A DNA stretch of 64,000 bases from NCBI RefSeq assembly GCF_030272615.1, contig NC_081410.1, positions 127,581,140 to 127,645,139 of the forward strand, written 5' to 3'. Shown here one piece after another: positions 48,445 through 61,066 of this stretch. The first letter of the stretch is position 1, and each line of letters begins with the position of its first letter. Origin of the DNA: Cryptomeria japonica. Lineage: Eukaryota > Streptophyta > Pinopsida > Cupressales > Cupressaceae. The notes beneath the pieces were generated by a model. It saw only the letters and a list, made by a program, of their open reading frames with translations, made no database searches and was not told the origin of the DNA. Made by a program: the position numbers and the translations under genes.

Positions 48445-49464
48445 GAAACCTCATGTAAGCTTTATGGAATCGATTGTTGAATGAAATGATTGGTTCATGT
48501 TCTTTTCTCTTGGCATCCACAAATTTGCCTATAAAATTTTGAAGGCATGATGAGGATAACAAATTTTCCTATGAAAGCATCCTTCAACTTCTCCCATTAG
48601 TCAATAGAGGATGTAGGCAAATGAATGAACAAATAAAATGCTTCTTCTCCCAAGGAATAGGGGAAGAGCCTACATGCCACATCTACATACCCAACCTACA
48701 TATGTGTAATGCATATTCAAAGATCTTGGCATGATCTTCAATTGTTTGATTTGGATCATTCACTTGGAATTTGGAGCAAAAATTCTATGAATTCTTTGGC
48801 AAGTTGTGATGAGTTTGGAAAACAATCGAGGACGGGTTGGTGACCAACCAATTTGCACCATTTGGTGGAGGAGGTGGATTGTGAGACATTGTTGGTTGAG
48901 AGGTAACTTCTTGACCCTGATATTGAGGTGGTGGAGTTTGGAATAAACCAAAAATATCTTCTCCACTTGGTGTCTCTTGACTAGAGGAAGCTTCTTTATT
49001 CCCATGCCTAAGCTTAGAAATGAACTTCAGTTCTTGATATTCTCTCTCTCTTGGAGTAGATCATAGAATTCTTTGGAACCTTTATGATGAGAATGAATTG
49101 ATACGATCCAACGTGTAGTTGTTTCTCTTTGGATATATTGAGGATGTGCGCGGAGAAGTGGGAACCTTTATTCAAGGAGTGCTCTTTCAATAGCTACTTG
49201 AATTTATTGAGCTTTCTCTTTTTCTTCCAACACAAGTTGCACTCTCATATACTTTGTTGTGCTTCTCTTCACTTCCCAAGAAGGGTTGTTTAATCTTGAA
49301 AGAATGTCTTCTTGATCTTCTTCAAAACTCAAATTAGGTTTCAATACTGGAAATATATCTCTATGCGGCAACACCATCATGGTTAATGAAAAATCGTTTT
49401 CCTTGAATAGTGAATTCTCCTTAAGGATGCTTCTCCTTGTGGAGCCCTCCTTCAAGTGTCAATT

Positions 49465-50514
49465 TTGTTGATGTGTTTTTTATGGCAATTTGAACACAAA
49501 ATAAAGTACTAAATAGTCTATGCTCTCTTGAACAAAATCTTCTCAAATGTTGAGTGCTAGGATCGCTTGACATGCCTGCAAGGTTTATATATGTCAATTC
49601 TTCACATGTGGATAGCTTCAAAGGTTGATGTTATTGATGCTCTTCCAAGTGGACTTATGTAGTTGTTCTTTACGTAATGAATCTTTTGATCACAAGGAAT
49701 GCTTTATGAGTCTAATCTTCCAAATGATATGCAATGAAGCTCCTTACTTACTACTACTACTAATGATCGCTTGGAAAAAAATGCAAAAGGATTAAGGGTT
49801 GAGGAATACTAAACTAATGCTAAGAATGCAAGGGCGATAGATGATTTCAAGTGAAACTCAACTAAGCTTTGCTTTGACATATGAGAAACAACTCCACAAA
49901 ACCAATGTGATCTTCTAAGGTAAGCATATGATATTAAAATCACCACCAATGACATAGACACCATCAAGAGGATGCATGTAAATGAGCAAGTCGTATTCAA
50001 AGTTAAGTTTGGGTAATGGACTTCAGTTGACTATGCAAGATACTTCACAATCAGCAAAATACTAGTAGTGTGAATATACAAATTTCACCATCCATCATGC
50101 ACATAGATCTTCCATTCATCTAAACACAAGCAAATTTACTCTCTCTTTTTTTAAATGTTCTCTCTTAAAAGGGTGAAGAAATAAGCAAATACTTCAAACA
50201 CAATAAGTCACCAACACTTCAATGATTTTACTATCTTTGGCAGTATCAAAGCAATAATTCTTCAAATCGATATTTTACAAATGAAATGACTTGAGCTTAT
50301 ATAATGCTCTCAATACTAGTGAATGACCAAGATTAAAACTAAATCAAGGGCCAAGATCATGCCACCTAAACCCTAATTAGGGCATGTTACAACAAAATAC
50401 CTAATTATCGCAAATTATTAAATATCAGCCAATGAGAAGACAACATATTTTTGGCACAAACTATGAGGAAAAATCCTCCTATAAGAAAAATTGATGCCAC
50501 ATGGGATCATAACA
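49465..50514 (-). repeat. LTR2, shared by Elements A and B
   Basis: 1050 bp. On the minus strand TGTTATGATCCC to CACATCAACA. It serves as the 5' LTR for gag/Element A and as the 3' LTR for Element B. Minus-strand TATATAAG lies at 50297-50304. Confidence 0.88.
50297..50304 (-). promoter_or_regulatory. TATA box of LTR2
   Basis: TATATAAG about 215 bp inside the LTR, conserved with LTR1. Confidence 0.55.
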
Positions 50515-50539
50515 ACCTTTCATCTAGAAGTTAGTTCCC

Positions 50540-53500
50540 CTTCTCTTTCCTTACAAGCAAATTCAATGAATCTAGACATGATGCAATTGAGCTCCTCTAC
50601 TGGAGCATTAGGCTTGACTTTCAACTAATCTTCCAAGAACCTTAACTCGGCCAAGGCACTAACAAAAATCTTCTCCCATTTAGGGCCAAAGACACAAATC
50701 TTGCCTACTAATGCAATTAATGATTGAATGCCCTCTAGCTGCCCTTCTAAAAGTGATTCAACTACCCTAAAGAAGATATTTATTGTTCTTTCCATCAATT
50801 TATCAACTACTATGTGAACTTCTTTCATCTCCTCTAAGTATCATTTCAGCTACTGCCACAATCTTATCATGTATCACACTAGTAGCATTCTCAATTTGGG
50901 TGAAACCATTGCGAATATCTTCAAACATAATATTCCTCATTCTAAATAGGTTGTACCACATGTGGAAGTCATATGATTGCCCTTCTTTCAGATGTCTAGC
51001 ATTCACCAAGGTTTGCTTGGGTATGTTTGTCAATGCTTGTAGTCTCGGAATGGTGAAATCTCTAGTATCAGTGAAAGCATCATAAGCAGCCATGAGGACT
51101 CCTCTATCAAATATGCTTACTAGTTCTTCCATGAACGCATTTGCCTTGGTGGAGGAACCATCAATCCATCTTTTCAATAGTTGGGAATTATTCCTCATCT
51201 CTTTCAATTCATCAACTAAATCTAGTAAAATCCATGATGGAGGCATGCTTGAAGGATCAACCTACCTTATGGGATTCCTAAGTTGTTGCACATAATTCTT
51301 CAAGGCATTCATCTTGAGCTTCTTGTTTTTCTCCAACTCCATCTTCAATAAATCTTGGATTGTCTTTATTGTATCATTCAAATCTTCCATCGCATGTTCA
51401 GTGGTGGAGGACCTAACTCAATTGTTTCCAAATCATACTCATCAGCAATGATTTCATCTCCTGGATTGTCTACTCTTGCGGTAGTTATCTGTACAGGACC
51501 CTACACTATATCTTGTGATCTTGAAAAGCTTGGTAGCTTTCTTCTTCTCTTTTACCTAACCAATTCTATTCAAGAAGTCATCCAAGTTATCAATTACTTC
51601 TTCCTTATTCATTCTTTCCTTCAACCATGTCGAAATAGTAGATCGCTCCTTCTCTACTTGTAACTCCTTGAATTGATGATCTATCTCCACATATTCGTCT
51701 TCAACAACCTTATCATTTGCAACTGATTCTTGTACTATTGGATGATCTTGTACTTGAGATTGCTTTCCCTTAGAGCTCTTATCACCTTGAGTGTTATGTA
51801 TAGTGGATTCCAGTGATTCATTCACACCTTGATCATTGCCTTCGTTCTAAGATGATTGTCCTTCATTGATGGCAGTCTTGTTGCATGTGACCTCAGGGAT
51901 GGAGAAGGTGCTAGTGGAAGGATGACTTGCACTTGCCCTTTGCTTCTTCTGCTTTAATCCCCTCTAACTTGCTTTTCTTTTGGAGATCTTAGGTTGATTT
52001 GACTGAGTGATATTTTCACTCATGCTCACACTCTCTATTTCATCATTTAACGAATTTGTATCTCCCATCATATCAAAGGTAAGTTGGGCATTCTAACTCT
52101 TCAAATTCTTACTTTGATTATCTACCCATCTTTGTGTGTAAGCCATGGCGGGCTTCATTAGCTCATTCAATTTGGTGCCCTCAACATCAATCCAATTGAC
52201 CTCTATTTCTTTGCCTTTTCCCTGCTCATAAGCACGTTGGAGCGCTTTCCATCATCCCATGCTTGATCTAGGATCGGGAACACTCTACACATCTTGATGA
52301 TACCTATAGGCAACATGGAGAACATCTTTCCTCTAATCACAAAGTCATCTTTGGCATTCATCCAATAGTCCTCTATGTGTGGCTTGTGCTTGTGCCTACT
52401 GCCATTTATCCTCCTCATCTTGTCACCTGGATTGAAGTTAGTTCATGAAGGATACTTAATAAGGGGACAAAATTTCATCTCTTCATCTAACTTCTCAGCT
52501 ACCTGCAGGGATGAACATATTTCCAATGACTATCTAACAGAAATAGCGAAGGAAATCCCAATCTTATGCTTATCCTTTTGAATCCCCTCATATGTGACCA
52601 ACTGTCACACAAGCTCTAACAAAATCAATTTGTCGGTAGGATATCGTGGAAGCTTGTGCGGCAGGGATAAACATCCTTGAACTCTTATGTAGGTGAACTT
52701 GGGAAACTCAATCAACAAAGCATCATATTTCTTCACCAATTCTTGTGCCTATGAGGATAGTCTCTAATGGATGTCTCCTTGCAACTTTCTTGTTATAGGC
52801 ATGGAGAAAGCATCATTTACTCTTTGAAAATGCACCTTGTTATCGAAGTGCAGTTGTGTGTAGTTCTCACACACTCTTATTTCTACTTTTTTGTTTCCCA
52901 CTTGGCCTGTATACATCAATCCCGTATACTCATAGGCTTGTGCTAATGAGTAGATGATATAGGAACTCATATAAAACTACTTGGTGCAATCTAATCTTCT
53001 TAGTTGTTGATCGATGTTGTTGCTTATAATCTTTGCCCAATTGATCTTCTCTTTACCCGTTCTCACTACTTCCGTGAAGTAAAACATCCAATTCTCGAAC
53101 AAGGAAGCATGAGGACTTCCCATGATCTTGTTGAGCAAGGTGATTAAATCACTAAACTCTTCCTTGAAGTCAATTCGATGAAGCTTGTTTGGTAATTTGC
53201 AAAGGGCGAACCTAGCCTTTAATAGAAAATACTTATTGATGATGCCTAAGAATTTGTTAGGGTCATCCTCATAGATTGCCATTGCTCCTCATTCTTGTAT
53301 ATCATATCCTTAGGCTCTGGTATGTTGAATGCCTCACTGATGGCAATTTTTTATAAAAATGCTAACACTTTGCCATCAGGTGCTATTATTTGCCTCGTGT
53401 TAACATCATAGTTTATTGCACCAGATGGTTGTAGGAAAACCAGTTGCTTGCACAATTCCACTCTCGATCATCTTCTTTGAGACTCCAATAGGCTTGCGTG

Positions 53501-53657
53501 TGTATAGATGACCCTGAAACTTCATGTCAATCTTGCCCAAGTTGGTGTCTCCAACATTCACCCATAGTGATGTGATCTTTGATTCAGGTAGCATCTCTCT
53601 TGAGTCCTCCTTGACAAGAGACCGCCTTGTGATACCTCCAACCTTCGGGGCTGCCAT
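50540..53657 (-). pseudogene. ORF-X copy B: unknown long protein, decayed
   Basis: Homologous to copy A over its length, with a likely true start MAAPKVGGITRR at 53657. Blocks: SKITSLWVNVGD (about 53550), RIDFKEEFSDLITLLNKI (about 53150), INWAKIISNNIDQQLRRL, GKMFSMLPIGIIKMCRVF (about 52320), a charged middle, and helical C-terminal blocks (LLEGQLEGIQSLIALVGKI). About 1,040 codons are spanned but with several stops and shifts. Decay differs from copy A, so comparing the two should recover the ancestral frame. No known catalytic motif is visible to me. Confidence 0.72.
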
Positions 53658-55401
53658 GTTCTACATATGCAAATTGTCCAAGTTAGGTTCATGAAAGGTA
53701 ATTGATGGATATACGATTGAAAGTCCCACCGGGATAGTAGTTATATATTAAAAACTCAGAATCCAATAAATTGCTTAAACCCTAGGTGTTGCTACAATAC
53801 CCTATAATCTCAATATCAATTTTTACCTAAAAGATGATGACAAGATGAAATGAATCTCAGTCAAGAGCATAAATAAATGATCAAAAGACTTAAATACAAT
53901 ACTGTTTAATCGAAATCCAATCCAAGAACCTTTTTGCAGTACCAATTTAGGATTGTTTTACCCATAATCAGACCTACTTTTTGTGAAAAAAAGCCTTTAA
54001 ATTCGTAAAATTTGAAAATTGTCTAAAGCGATGCTTAATTTGTAAAATTTGTCTTCAAATTGCAGAAGTTGTTGGAATGTTGTTAGAAATGATAGACTTT
54101 GCTAAAATTATGACCTTATCCTTGCTCCAAATCATTGCTCCAATACTGAAAAATCATTGCTTTGTGAAAGAAATTTGTTGCTTTTGAAAGGAATCACTAT
54201 GCTCAAGGAGTGGAATTACTTGTCTTGTATAGGAATTCATTGTTCTTGAAAGAAAATTTGCCCTTTTAATGAAGAAGATCATTGTTGTTAGGGAAACAAA
54301 TCATATGAGATGGTTGATCAAATGAAATGACCAACCATCTTAAATAGGCATTGATCTTGAAGGGATGTGTCCTTTGGTCTTTCAAATTCCTCATTAGATC
54401 GACTTGATCTTTCAATTTCTATTTAATGATTTGTACAGTTCAAATTTCGATGTAGGGAAGCCGAATTATCTTGCAATGTTTTTATTTTTTATTTTTTTTA
54501 ATTCAAATTCTAATGGTTATGTTTAATTTGAAATGCCTTTACTCAAAGTCGGCTTTCCTTATCTCTAGTGCCAAACCTTGCCTCCATGTTATGTCATGGA
54601 TTTGGGGATGCTAGGCATGTGTCGCAGATTTTGAGTGGGGAGGCATGTGCCTTGACATGGAAGTGATGAGTCATGTGCGATGAGATGGAAGTGGTGAGGA
54701 AGATGTTGGGGATAAGGGATGTGATGTGTTGTGGAATGGAATGGGTCGGGAACATTGCTAAGGAAAGATCGGAGTTTTCGGGAGGTGAAAAACATGTCAT
54801 GAATTTGAAGGTGCAAGGAATGTGGTCAAGGATCTTGAGATGCAACGAAGGTGTCACGGTTTGGAGAGTGCAAGGAACATTGCCAAGGATGTGCCAATGA
54901 AAGAAGGTGATGAGGAACCTTACAATTTTCATTGTTTTCACCTTCAACATTGGAAAAAATTTCACTTAGTCATCATCAAACACCACTTTTTCTTCATTCA
55001 CCAAAGCAACCATATTCAAATTTTCAAACACTTTCAAGTCACCTAGCTAGGTCATTGATTTAAGGTAGTGAGGAACATGTCGTGGATCTGGAGGCATGAG
55101 GAACATTCCTCACTTCGGTCAGTTTTACTAGACCTCCCCTATCCTTTTGTTGTTGATAAGGCATTGTCTTTGTTCAATCAATCCAAGTCAAGGATTGGGT
55201 ATGTTTGATGCTTCATCACTTGATATTTGCTCCTACTTCCTTGCTTGTTCTCGGCTTCCAAGTCTTGGCCTTGAATTTCACTTGCTTAACATCTTGACAT
55301 GATCCTAGACATCATCTGATGATTAACTTTGATCTCAATTCATCACTCAATCTCTTGAGAGTTGTTGTCTTATGAGAGCTACTATGACTCATTTCAACCA
55401 A
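53658..55401. other. Element B leader/spacer
   Basis: AT-rich without supported genes at 53690-54560. At 54590-55160 it matches 30040-30540 of Element A, with short related words around caaggaatgt and atcttgagatgcaa. No function is evident. Confidence 0.4.
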
Positions 55402-55979
55402 TGTAATGTTCCCACTTTGAAATATAATTTGATAATAAATAATAATTAAATTAATATGCATTAAATTAAAATTAAAAGTAAATTATAATATAAATAAATA
55501 TGATTCAATATAATTAAAATTTGATTAAAATTAATGAATGGTCAAAAGGCATGAAACGATAAGTTGCGACTCCCCCAAGTATGAGGTATAAAAGGGAGAA
55601 GAGAACATATCAGAAGTGCAGATCTGATTTAAGTAAGAAGTGCATATCTGATTGTGAAAAGTTGTGCCCCTTTCGAAGAGTAGAAATAATGGAGTTGCAC
55701 CCTTGAAAGGGTGTGTCTCTTGCCAAAGGGCATACATGATGACGAGGTGTGACCTTTCCCTCACATGGAGAGATACAAAGGAAAAGAATGAAAAGCATCC
55801 AATAACATCACCATTGATCAGATCATATCAGAACTCTTGGTGGTAAGTATGGGGATGTGCTTAATATGTAACATCCTTGTTCTTGGTGGTAAGTATGGGG
55901 ATGTGCTTAATATGTATGCTTAATATATGAAGCCTGATGATGTTCTTATGCAAAATTTAAGAGTAATATTAATATATAG

Positions 55980-58900
55980 TGTAGGAACACAAATGGACCA
56001 CTAAGAGGGGGGGTGAATCAGTGGTAATCGAAAACTTGAACTCTTCTAAAAGATCAAAGCTCTAAAAACCAAGGTCAAGCAACTATGAGCAAAGATATTA
56101 AAGTAATCTGCACACACACACATGGAAGGAAAACCCATAGCACAAGATATACAAAGAAAACCCATGGTGGGGAAAAACCTCGGTGAGAAATGTTGCTAGA
56201 GTCTATTGCTCTAATCCAACCTCACAATTAAAAGTCAGATTACGGCACCAACCCCTAAAGTTTATGGGCACCAACCCAAAGGAGCACTAACCCCTAGCTT
56301 TATGGGCACCAACCCAAAGGAGCATCAATCTTTGATCCAAGCACCCACTCAAATGATTACAATAAGAGAAAAGATTACAAATTTATTGCCTTGTTACAAA
56401 TGGGATTGTGTAACTCACTGTTTGACTTCAACACTTGAGTTTTACTTAACTCCTCTCTCCCCTCAATCTCAATCCTATGCTCTCTGATTTATGCTATGAG
56501 TCTCAACTCTCTGCCTTCAATTCCCTTCTCTTTTCTACACGACTTCTTTGCTCTCTACTCTCTTCTCTTTGCTCTCCCTGCTTTGAAGTCTTTGTCTTTT
56601 GTCTTTTGTCTTTTGTCTATGCTTCACTTGGAGTGGATTACCTATTGTGTTTTTCACATTCTTTGTTATTCCTTCAATGACTCGTGCTTTCTTGATTTCT
56701 ACTTTCAATTCTTTTTTGCACTTCAATTCAAAGCATACACACTCTCCCCTCTTTCACTCCACAAAGTCTTCTTCTCTCTAAACATTTCTATTTTATCTCT
56801 GCATGACTCTATCTGATCTTTGCTTGATGCGGTGTTCTCACTCTATCATATTCTATGTGACTAGCTGGTTTTGTTGCTTGCCTCTACACTCTATCTTCTA
56901 GTCTCTGGTATCTGCTCTTTTTCTATTCACATGCAACTCACCTTCTATCCACTCTTCTTCCTGCCTACATACTGCACTTAGTAATCATCTACGTACACTT
57001 GAAATTTACCCTCAAAATCAAAATTAAAATCAATCTTCTCGAGCCTCTAAGAAATCTACCATGTAGGCTTATTGGTGTCTATCATTAAATGCATCATCTT
57101 CCATCTTTGGATCAACCTCTGAGATCTGATTACTACATTTAGTAATCTTCACCTATCATGTGTCTTGTTTCTTGTCAACTGGAGATTCTCTGATATTCCC
57201 ATGGATGTGACATCTTACAAACTAAAGATCTTCTTATCTTCTCGAGCCTCAAACTTGATCTTTTGTTGGTTCTCCATTAAATGCAACCTTCTATCATCTC
57301 TACATGCGATCAATTCTGATTGGACTGCAAACTACCATGTTTGGTGTGTCCAAGGATCCAATCTTTGTCTACAGTACCTCTCCTTTCATCCAGATGGAAA
57401 TTGATTCGTCCCATATGCTCCACGTCCTCGATCAACCATCTACGTGGAGTCACGTCTGAGTCAGCAGTGGATGAAAATCCATCGTGTTCTCTACATCGCA
57501 AAAATGCACCTGCGAGATGGCAGGACAATGCACCATCTTCCATTTTACTTGCCCCATGAGATCCTCTTTTCATTCGTCCTCTTGTTGCAAGATGGCGAGG
57601 AGCATCAATCATCTTCCTTCTTGTTACCCCGTGAGGTTCTTTTCCTCCAATCTTCCCAGTTGTGGGATAGCGGGGTACCATTTGATCAAACCTTCTTGTT
57701 GGCGGTCTTTCGTCGAGACTTTGCATCCATCACAGCGAACAAGACCCATGTCGCTATAGCTCCAAAGCGTCAACAAGAAGCAAATTGAGTTCTGCTGAAA
57801 GGAAAAGTCACACCGAAAAAAGAAACATTATCGCCAAGACTCCTCAAGGATCACAATGAAAAAGATCATATCGCTATAGCTCCCAAGGATAGGCAAGAAG
57901 CAGATTGGGTTTTGCCGAAAGGCGAAGTCTCATCGAAAAAGGAACTACATCGGCAAGACAGGTTTGAAGTCATGTCGAAAAGAAATATATCGCTACAACA
58001 CCAAGGGGCCAGCAAGAGGCATAAATCGGTTTGCTGAAACTCCAAGTTATATAAAAAAAAAACATATCATCAGCAAGACACCTTGCAGATCACAGGGAAA
58101 AGAACCATGTCGGCATAGCTCAAAAGGGCCGGCAAAAAGCAGTATGGATTATGCCGAAAAGCTAAGTCACAACAAAAAATAAACTTTATCGACAAGACAC
58201 CTTAAACATCACAGCAAAAAGGATCATGTCAGTGTAGCACCAAAGGTCGCCTAGAACCAAAAAAGTGTTTTGTCAAAAATCAAAGTCTCACCGAAAAGAA
58301 ACATGTTGATGAGACACTGCAAAAGTCACATTGAACTCAGCATGACATAGGGGATCTACAATGACCAAACTAGGTCTTACCGAAATACAAGGTCACGTCA
58401 ACAAAGGAACTATATTGGCAAGACAGGTCAAATGTCTCATCAAAGAGGGAATATCAGTATGACTCTGAATAACTACTAAGCTCAAAAGGAGTCTCACTGA
58501 TAGGCAAATTCACACCAAACAACACACCGTATCGGCAAAACGATCGAATGTCACACCGAAACAGGAATGTTGATATAACACTGAGTGACTGCAAAGGTTG
58601 ACAGAGGTCTCACCGAAAGCAAAAGTCACACCAAAATACATGTCGACAAGGCACATCTGAAGTCTCTCTAAATCAAGAATGTTGATATGATACTAAGTGT
58701 CTACTCAGCCCGAAAGAAGTCTCGTCGGAGGACAAAGTCACAACGAACAACAAGGGTGTCGAGGAGACTTGAAGATCTCTCACTGACATACTTCATCAAG
58801 AATGGAATATTGGAGAGACACCGTGGGACGACCAAGACCGAAAAAGGTCTTACCAAAAGGCAGACTTACATCGACATGTATTGTTACAAAGATGCAAAGC

Positions 58901-59157
58901 TCGTTTGGTCTTTCCACAACACATTTTCAAAGGCCTTATCAACGAGACTCGATTGATCTACAAGCGCACCATGAACAAACTATGAAGTCAACATGAAATG
59001 CCAAATCTGAACCAACATGAATCCAACTCGAACCAACACTTCCATCTCTTTTGCAACTCATCTCTTATGTCTTCTACAACTCATCCCCCCTTGCATACTT
59101 AAACAGATCGGCCTTGTATCTAGGCATGTTGACATCAATGACAACTTAATGCCAACA
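55980..59157 (-). repeat. 3.2-kb LTR-like insertion (solo copia-type LTR), TSD TATAG
   Basis: TGTAGGAACA to AATGCCAACA, with perfect TATAG duplications at 55975-55979 and 59158-59162. The left end has agagggggggtgaatcag, the inverse of the C-rich end of the other copia LTRs here, so it is minus-oriented. No internal coding region or second LTR is seen. The excess length over the 0.8-1.4 kb relatives comes largely from the periodic repeat at 57721-58960. Positions 56400-57700 are pyrimidine-rich on the plus strand, without supported genes. Confidence 0.75.
57721..58960. repeat. degenerate tandem repeat, about 120-bp period, about 10 units
   Basis: The word tcgctatagc or its variants recurs at 57751, 57871, 57990, 58110 and 58229 (steps 120, 119, 120, 119), then near 58344, 58454, 58570, 58683 and 58810 (steps 110-127). 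Each unit also has a gcaagaag/gccgaaagg part and a cggcaagac part. The left units are the most regular. Confidence 0.85.
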
Positions 59158-59601
59158 TATAGATTGCAATATGCATGACAAACATACTTAATTTCATGTA
59201 CATTCATGGTACAACAAGATAATTGCATACTAATAGTCTCAAACTCTTAGCCAATTCTAATTCCTTTTACATGAGGATTGGTGTGATGTTGTTAGGGAGA
59301 GGCGGAGTAAAACCATCTCATGATAGATGAGCCCCAAGGGTGAAAGAACTCATGATCCTAAAAATCTGGGCTGCATGCCCCAAGGGTGAATTGACTGAGG
59401 TTCCAGTAATCTAGGTTGCAAGTAAGTCTCTCATCCAAGATTAGAAATTAGAAGGGGATTAAGATTAAGCATCAATAAGGACAATGCCTAATTGTACTAT
59501 GGGCAACCCTAGTCATTAATTTGTAATTACTATAACACGGTAGGTAGTAATGTATGTTTCCCTTTGGAAATTGACAGCCTATAAATAGGGAACATTACAA
59601 A

Positions 59602-59613
59602 TGGTATCAGAGC
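59602..59613 (+). promoter_or_regulatory. primer-binding site (tRNA-iMet) of the compact element
   Basis: TGGTATCAGAGC two bases after the 5' LTR end ACATTACA. Confidence 0.92.
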
Positions 59614-60000
59614 TTTGATCATGCCATCCTGCAGGGTAAAGATGAATCAATGAATCGTTCTAAACAATGAGAAGAAATCTAACAATATGTGTATTCGCGT
59701 GTATGCTCTATGCCTACATATATTAATGTGTATTCTTTGTGTTTCCACGTGTATGCTCTGTGTTTGATCTAATGTATTTCCAACATGTCTATCATGTTAG
59801 CACAAGTGGACATAACCAAGATAATGAAAGAAACGTCACTTGGTATAGAACCTCTAATTCCTAAATTATCTTAGTGTATAGACGAAGCTAATTACATCAC
59901 AAGAAAGATTACAAATTCCCAATGGTTGATTTGGGGAATCCTCATCTTGGTGAATGACTCAACTTGAAGAAATTGGCATTTGCTTGAGGACAAGCAATCT

Positions 60001-60014
60001 AAGGTGAGGTGGAT
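60001..60014 (+). promoter_or_regulatory. polypurine tract of the compact element
   Basis: AAGGTGAGGTGGAT directly before the 3' LTR TGTAATG. It is preceded by cttgaggacaagcaa, a phrase common near the 3' end of plant gypsy elements. Confidence 0.65.
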
Positions 60015-61066
60015 TGTAATGTCCCCACTTTGAAATATAATTTAATAATAAATAATAATAATGCTATTAAGATACAAAAAATTAAAATTACATTGAAATA
60101 TAATTAAAATTTGATTAAAGTTAATGAATGGTCAAAAGGCATGAAATGATAAGTTGTGACTCCCCCAAATATGAGGTATAAAAGGGAGAAGAGAACTCAT
60201 TTGAAGGTGGGATAATTTGGGAATCAGAAGTGCAGATCTTATTTAGATAAGAAGTGCAAATCTGATTGTGAAAGGTTGTGTCCCTTTCGAAGAGCAGAAA
60301 TAATGAAGAGTTGCACTCTTTCAAAGGGTATTAATGGTGAAAGGGTGTGTCTCTTGCCAAAGGGCATAGATGATGAAGAGGTGTGACCTTTCCCTCACAT
60401 GGAGAAATATAAAGGAAAGGAATCAAAAGCATCCAATAATATCACCATCGATCAAATCAGATTAGAACTGATATTAAGTTACAGTGAGCAACATCCTTGT
60501 TCTTGGTGGTATGCATGGGGATGTGCTTGATATGTACGCTTAATATATGAAGCCTGATGATGTCCTTACGCAGAATTTAAGAGTAATATTAACATATAGA
60601 CTGCAATATGTATGACAGTCATACTTAATTTCATGTGCATTCATAGTACAACAAGATATTGACATATTTGCAGTCCCAAGCTCTTAACCAGTTCTAATAT
60701 CTTTTTCTAGAGGAGTGGTGTGATGTTGTTAGGGAGGGGCAAAGTAAAACCATCTCATGATAGATGAGCCCCAAGGGTGAAAGAACTCATGATCCTGATA
60801 TATGAGCTGCGGGCCCCAAGGGTGAATTGACTAAGGTTCTGGTAATCTAGGTTGCATTAGGAAGATGGTATAATCACGCCCTAAACAAGCAAGTCTCCCA
60901 TCCAGGATTAGAAATTAGAAGGGGATTAAGATTAGGCCTGAATAAGGACAATGCCTAACTATACTATGGACAACCCTAGTCATTAATTCATAATTATTGT
61001 AACATGGTAGGTAGTAATGTATGTTTCGCTTTGGGAATTGATAGCCTATAAATAGGGGACATTACA
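60015..61066 (+). repeat. 3' LTR of the compact element
   Basis: 1052 bp, TGTAATGTCCCC to GGGACATTACA. TATAAAAG at 60177-60184 shows plus orientation. A second TATAAATA at 61047-61054 is close to the LTR end. Confidence 0.9.

Larger units (their letters stand above)
45008..49455 (-). pseudogene. Element A gag, interrupted by a solo LTR
   Basis: The minus-strand coding trace starts near 49455, just after LTR2. The retrotransposon-gag core includes NDPNQTIEDHAKIFEYAL, ACRLFPYSLGEEAFYLFIHL and WEKLKDAFIGKFV (48540-48760), then EPIISFNNRFHKAYMRF. A 25-codon block starting TSYLVIDAR is duplicated in frame (48295-48444). A Gln/Asn/Gly-rich part (47709-47942) follows. After the solo LTR (45982-47329) the C-terminal part continues with YLPKVY, NPNVSNILGYPKVAPKY and the pre-protease segment VLKEFKKVKVSLSLMELMG, ending at 45008. 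Frame shifts and stops make it inactive. Confidence 0.82.
55402..59599 (+). repeat. 5' LTR of the compact element, interrupted
   Basis: It matches 60015-61066 and is split by the insertion 55980-59157. TATAAAAG lies at 55587-55594 and TATAAATA at 59580-59587 near the LTR end. A 46-bp tandem duplication starts at 55836 and 55882. Confidence 0.88.
55402..61066 (+). mobile_element. compact non-autonomous LTR element, TSD ACCAA
   Basis: TGTAATGTTCCC to GGGACATTACA, flanked by perfect ACCAA duplications (55397-55401 and 61067-61071). The LTRs are about 1.02 kb (after removing an insertion) and 1052 bp, and the internal region is only 415 bp (59600-60014). A PBS and a purine tract remain but there is no coding capacity. 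This is a TRIM-like or deleted derivative, with longer LTRs than typical TRIMs. Confidence 0.9.

Noticed and set aside
57310..57788. Overlapping open frames of 79-138 codons on both strands
   Set aside because: They lie within an LTR-like insertion, in GC-richer sequence that leaves frames open by chance. No domain is recognised.
55980..59157. Complete internal element rather than a single LTR
   Set aside because: I found no second LTR copy, PBS or purine tract inside, so an LTR-like insertion is the simplest reading.
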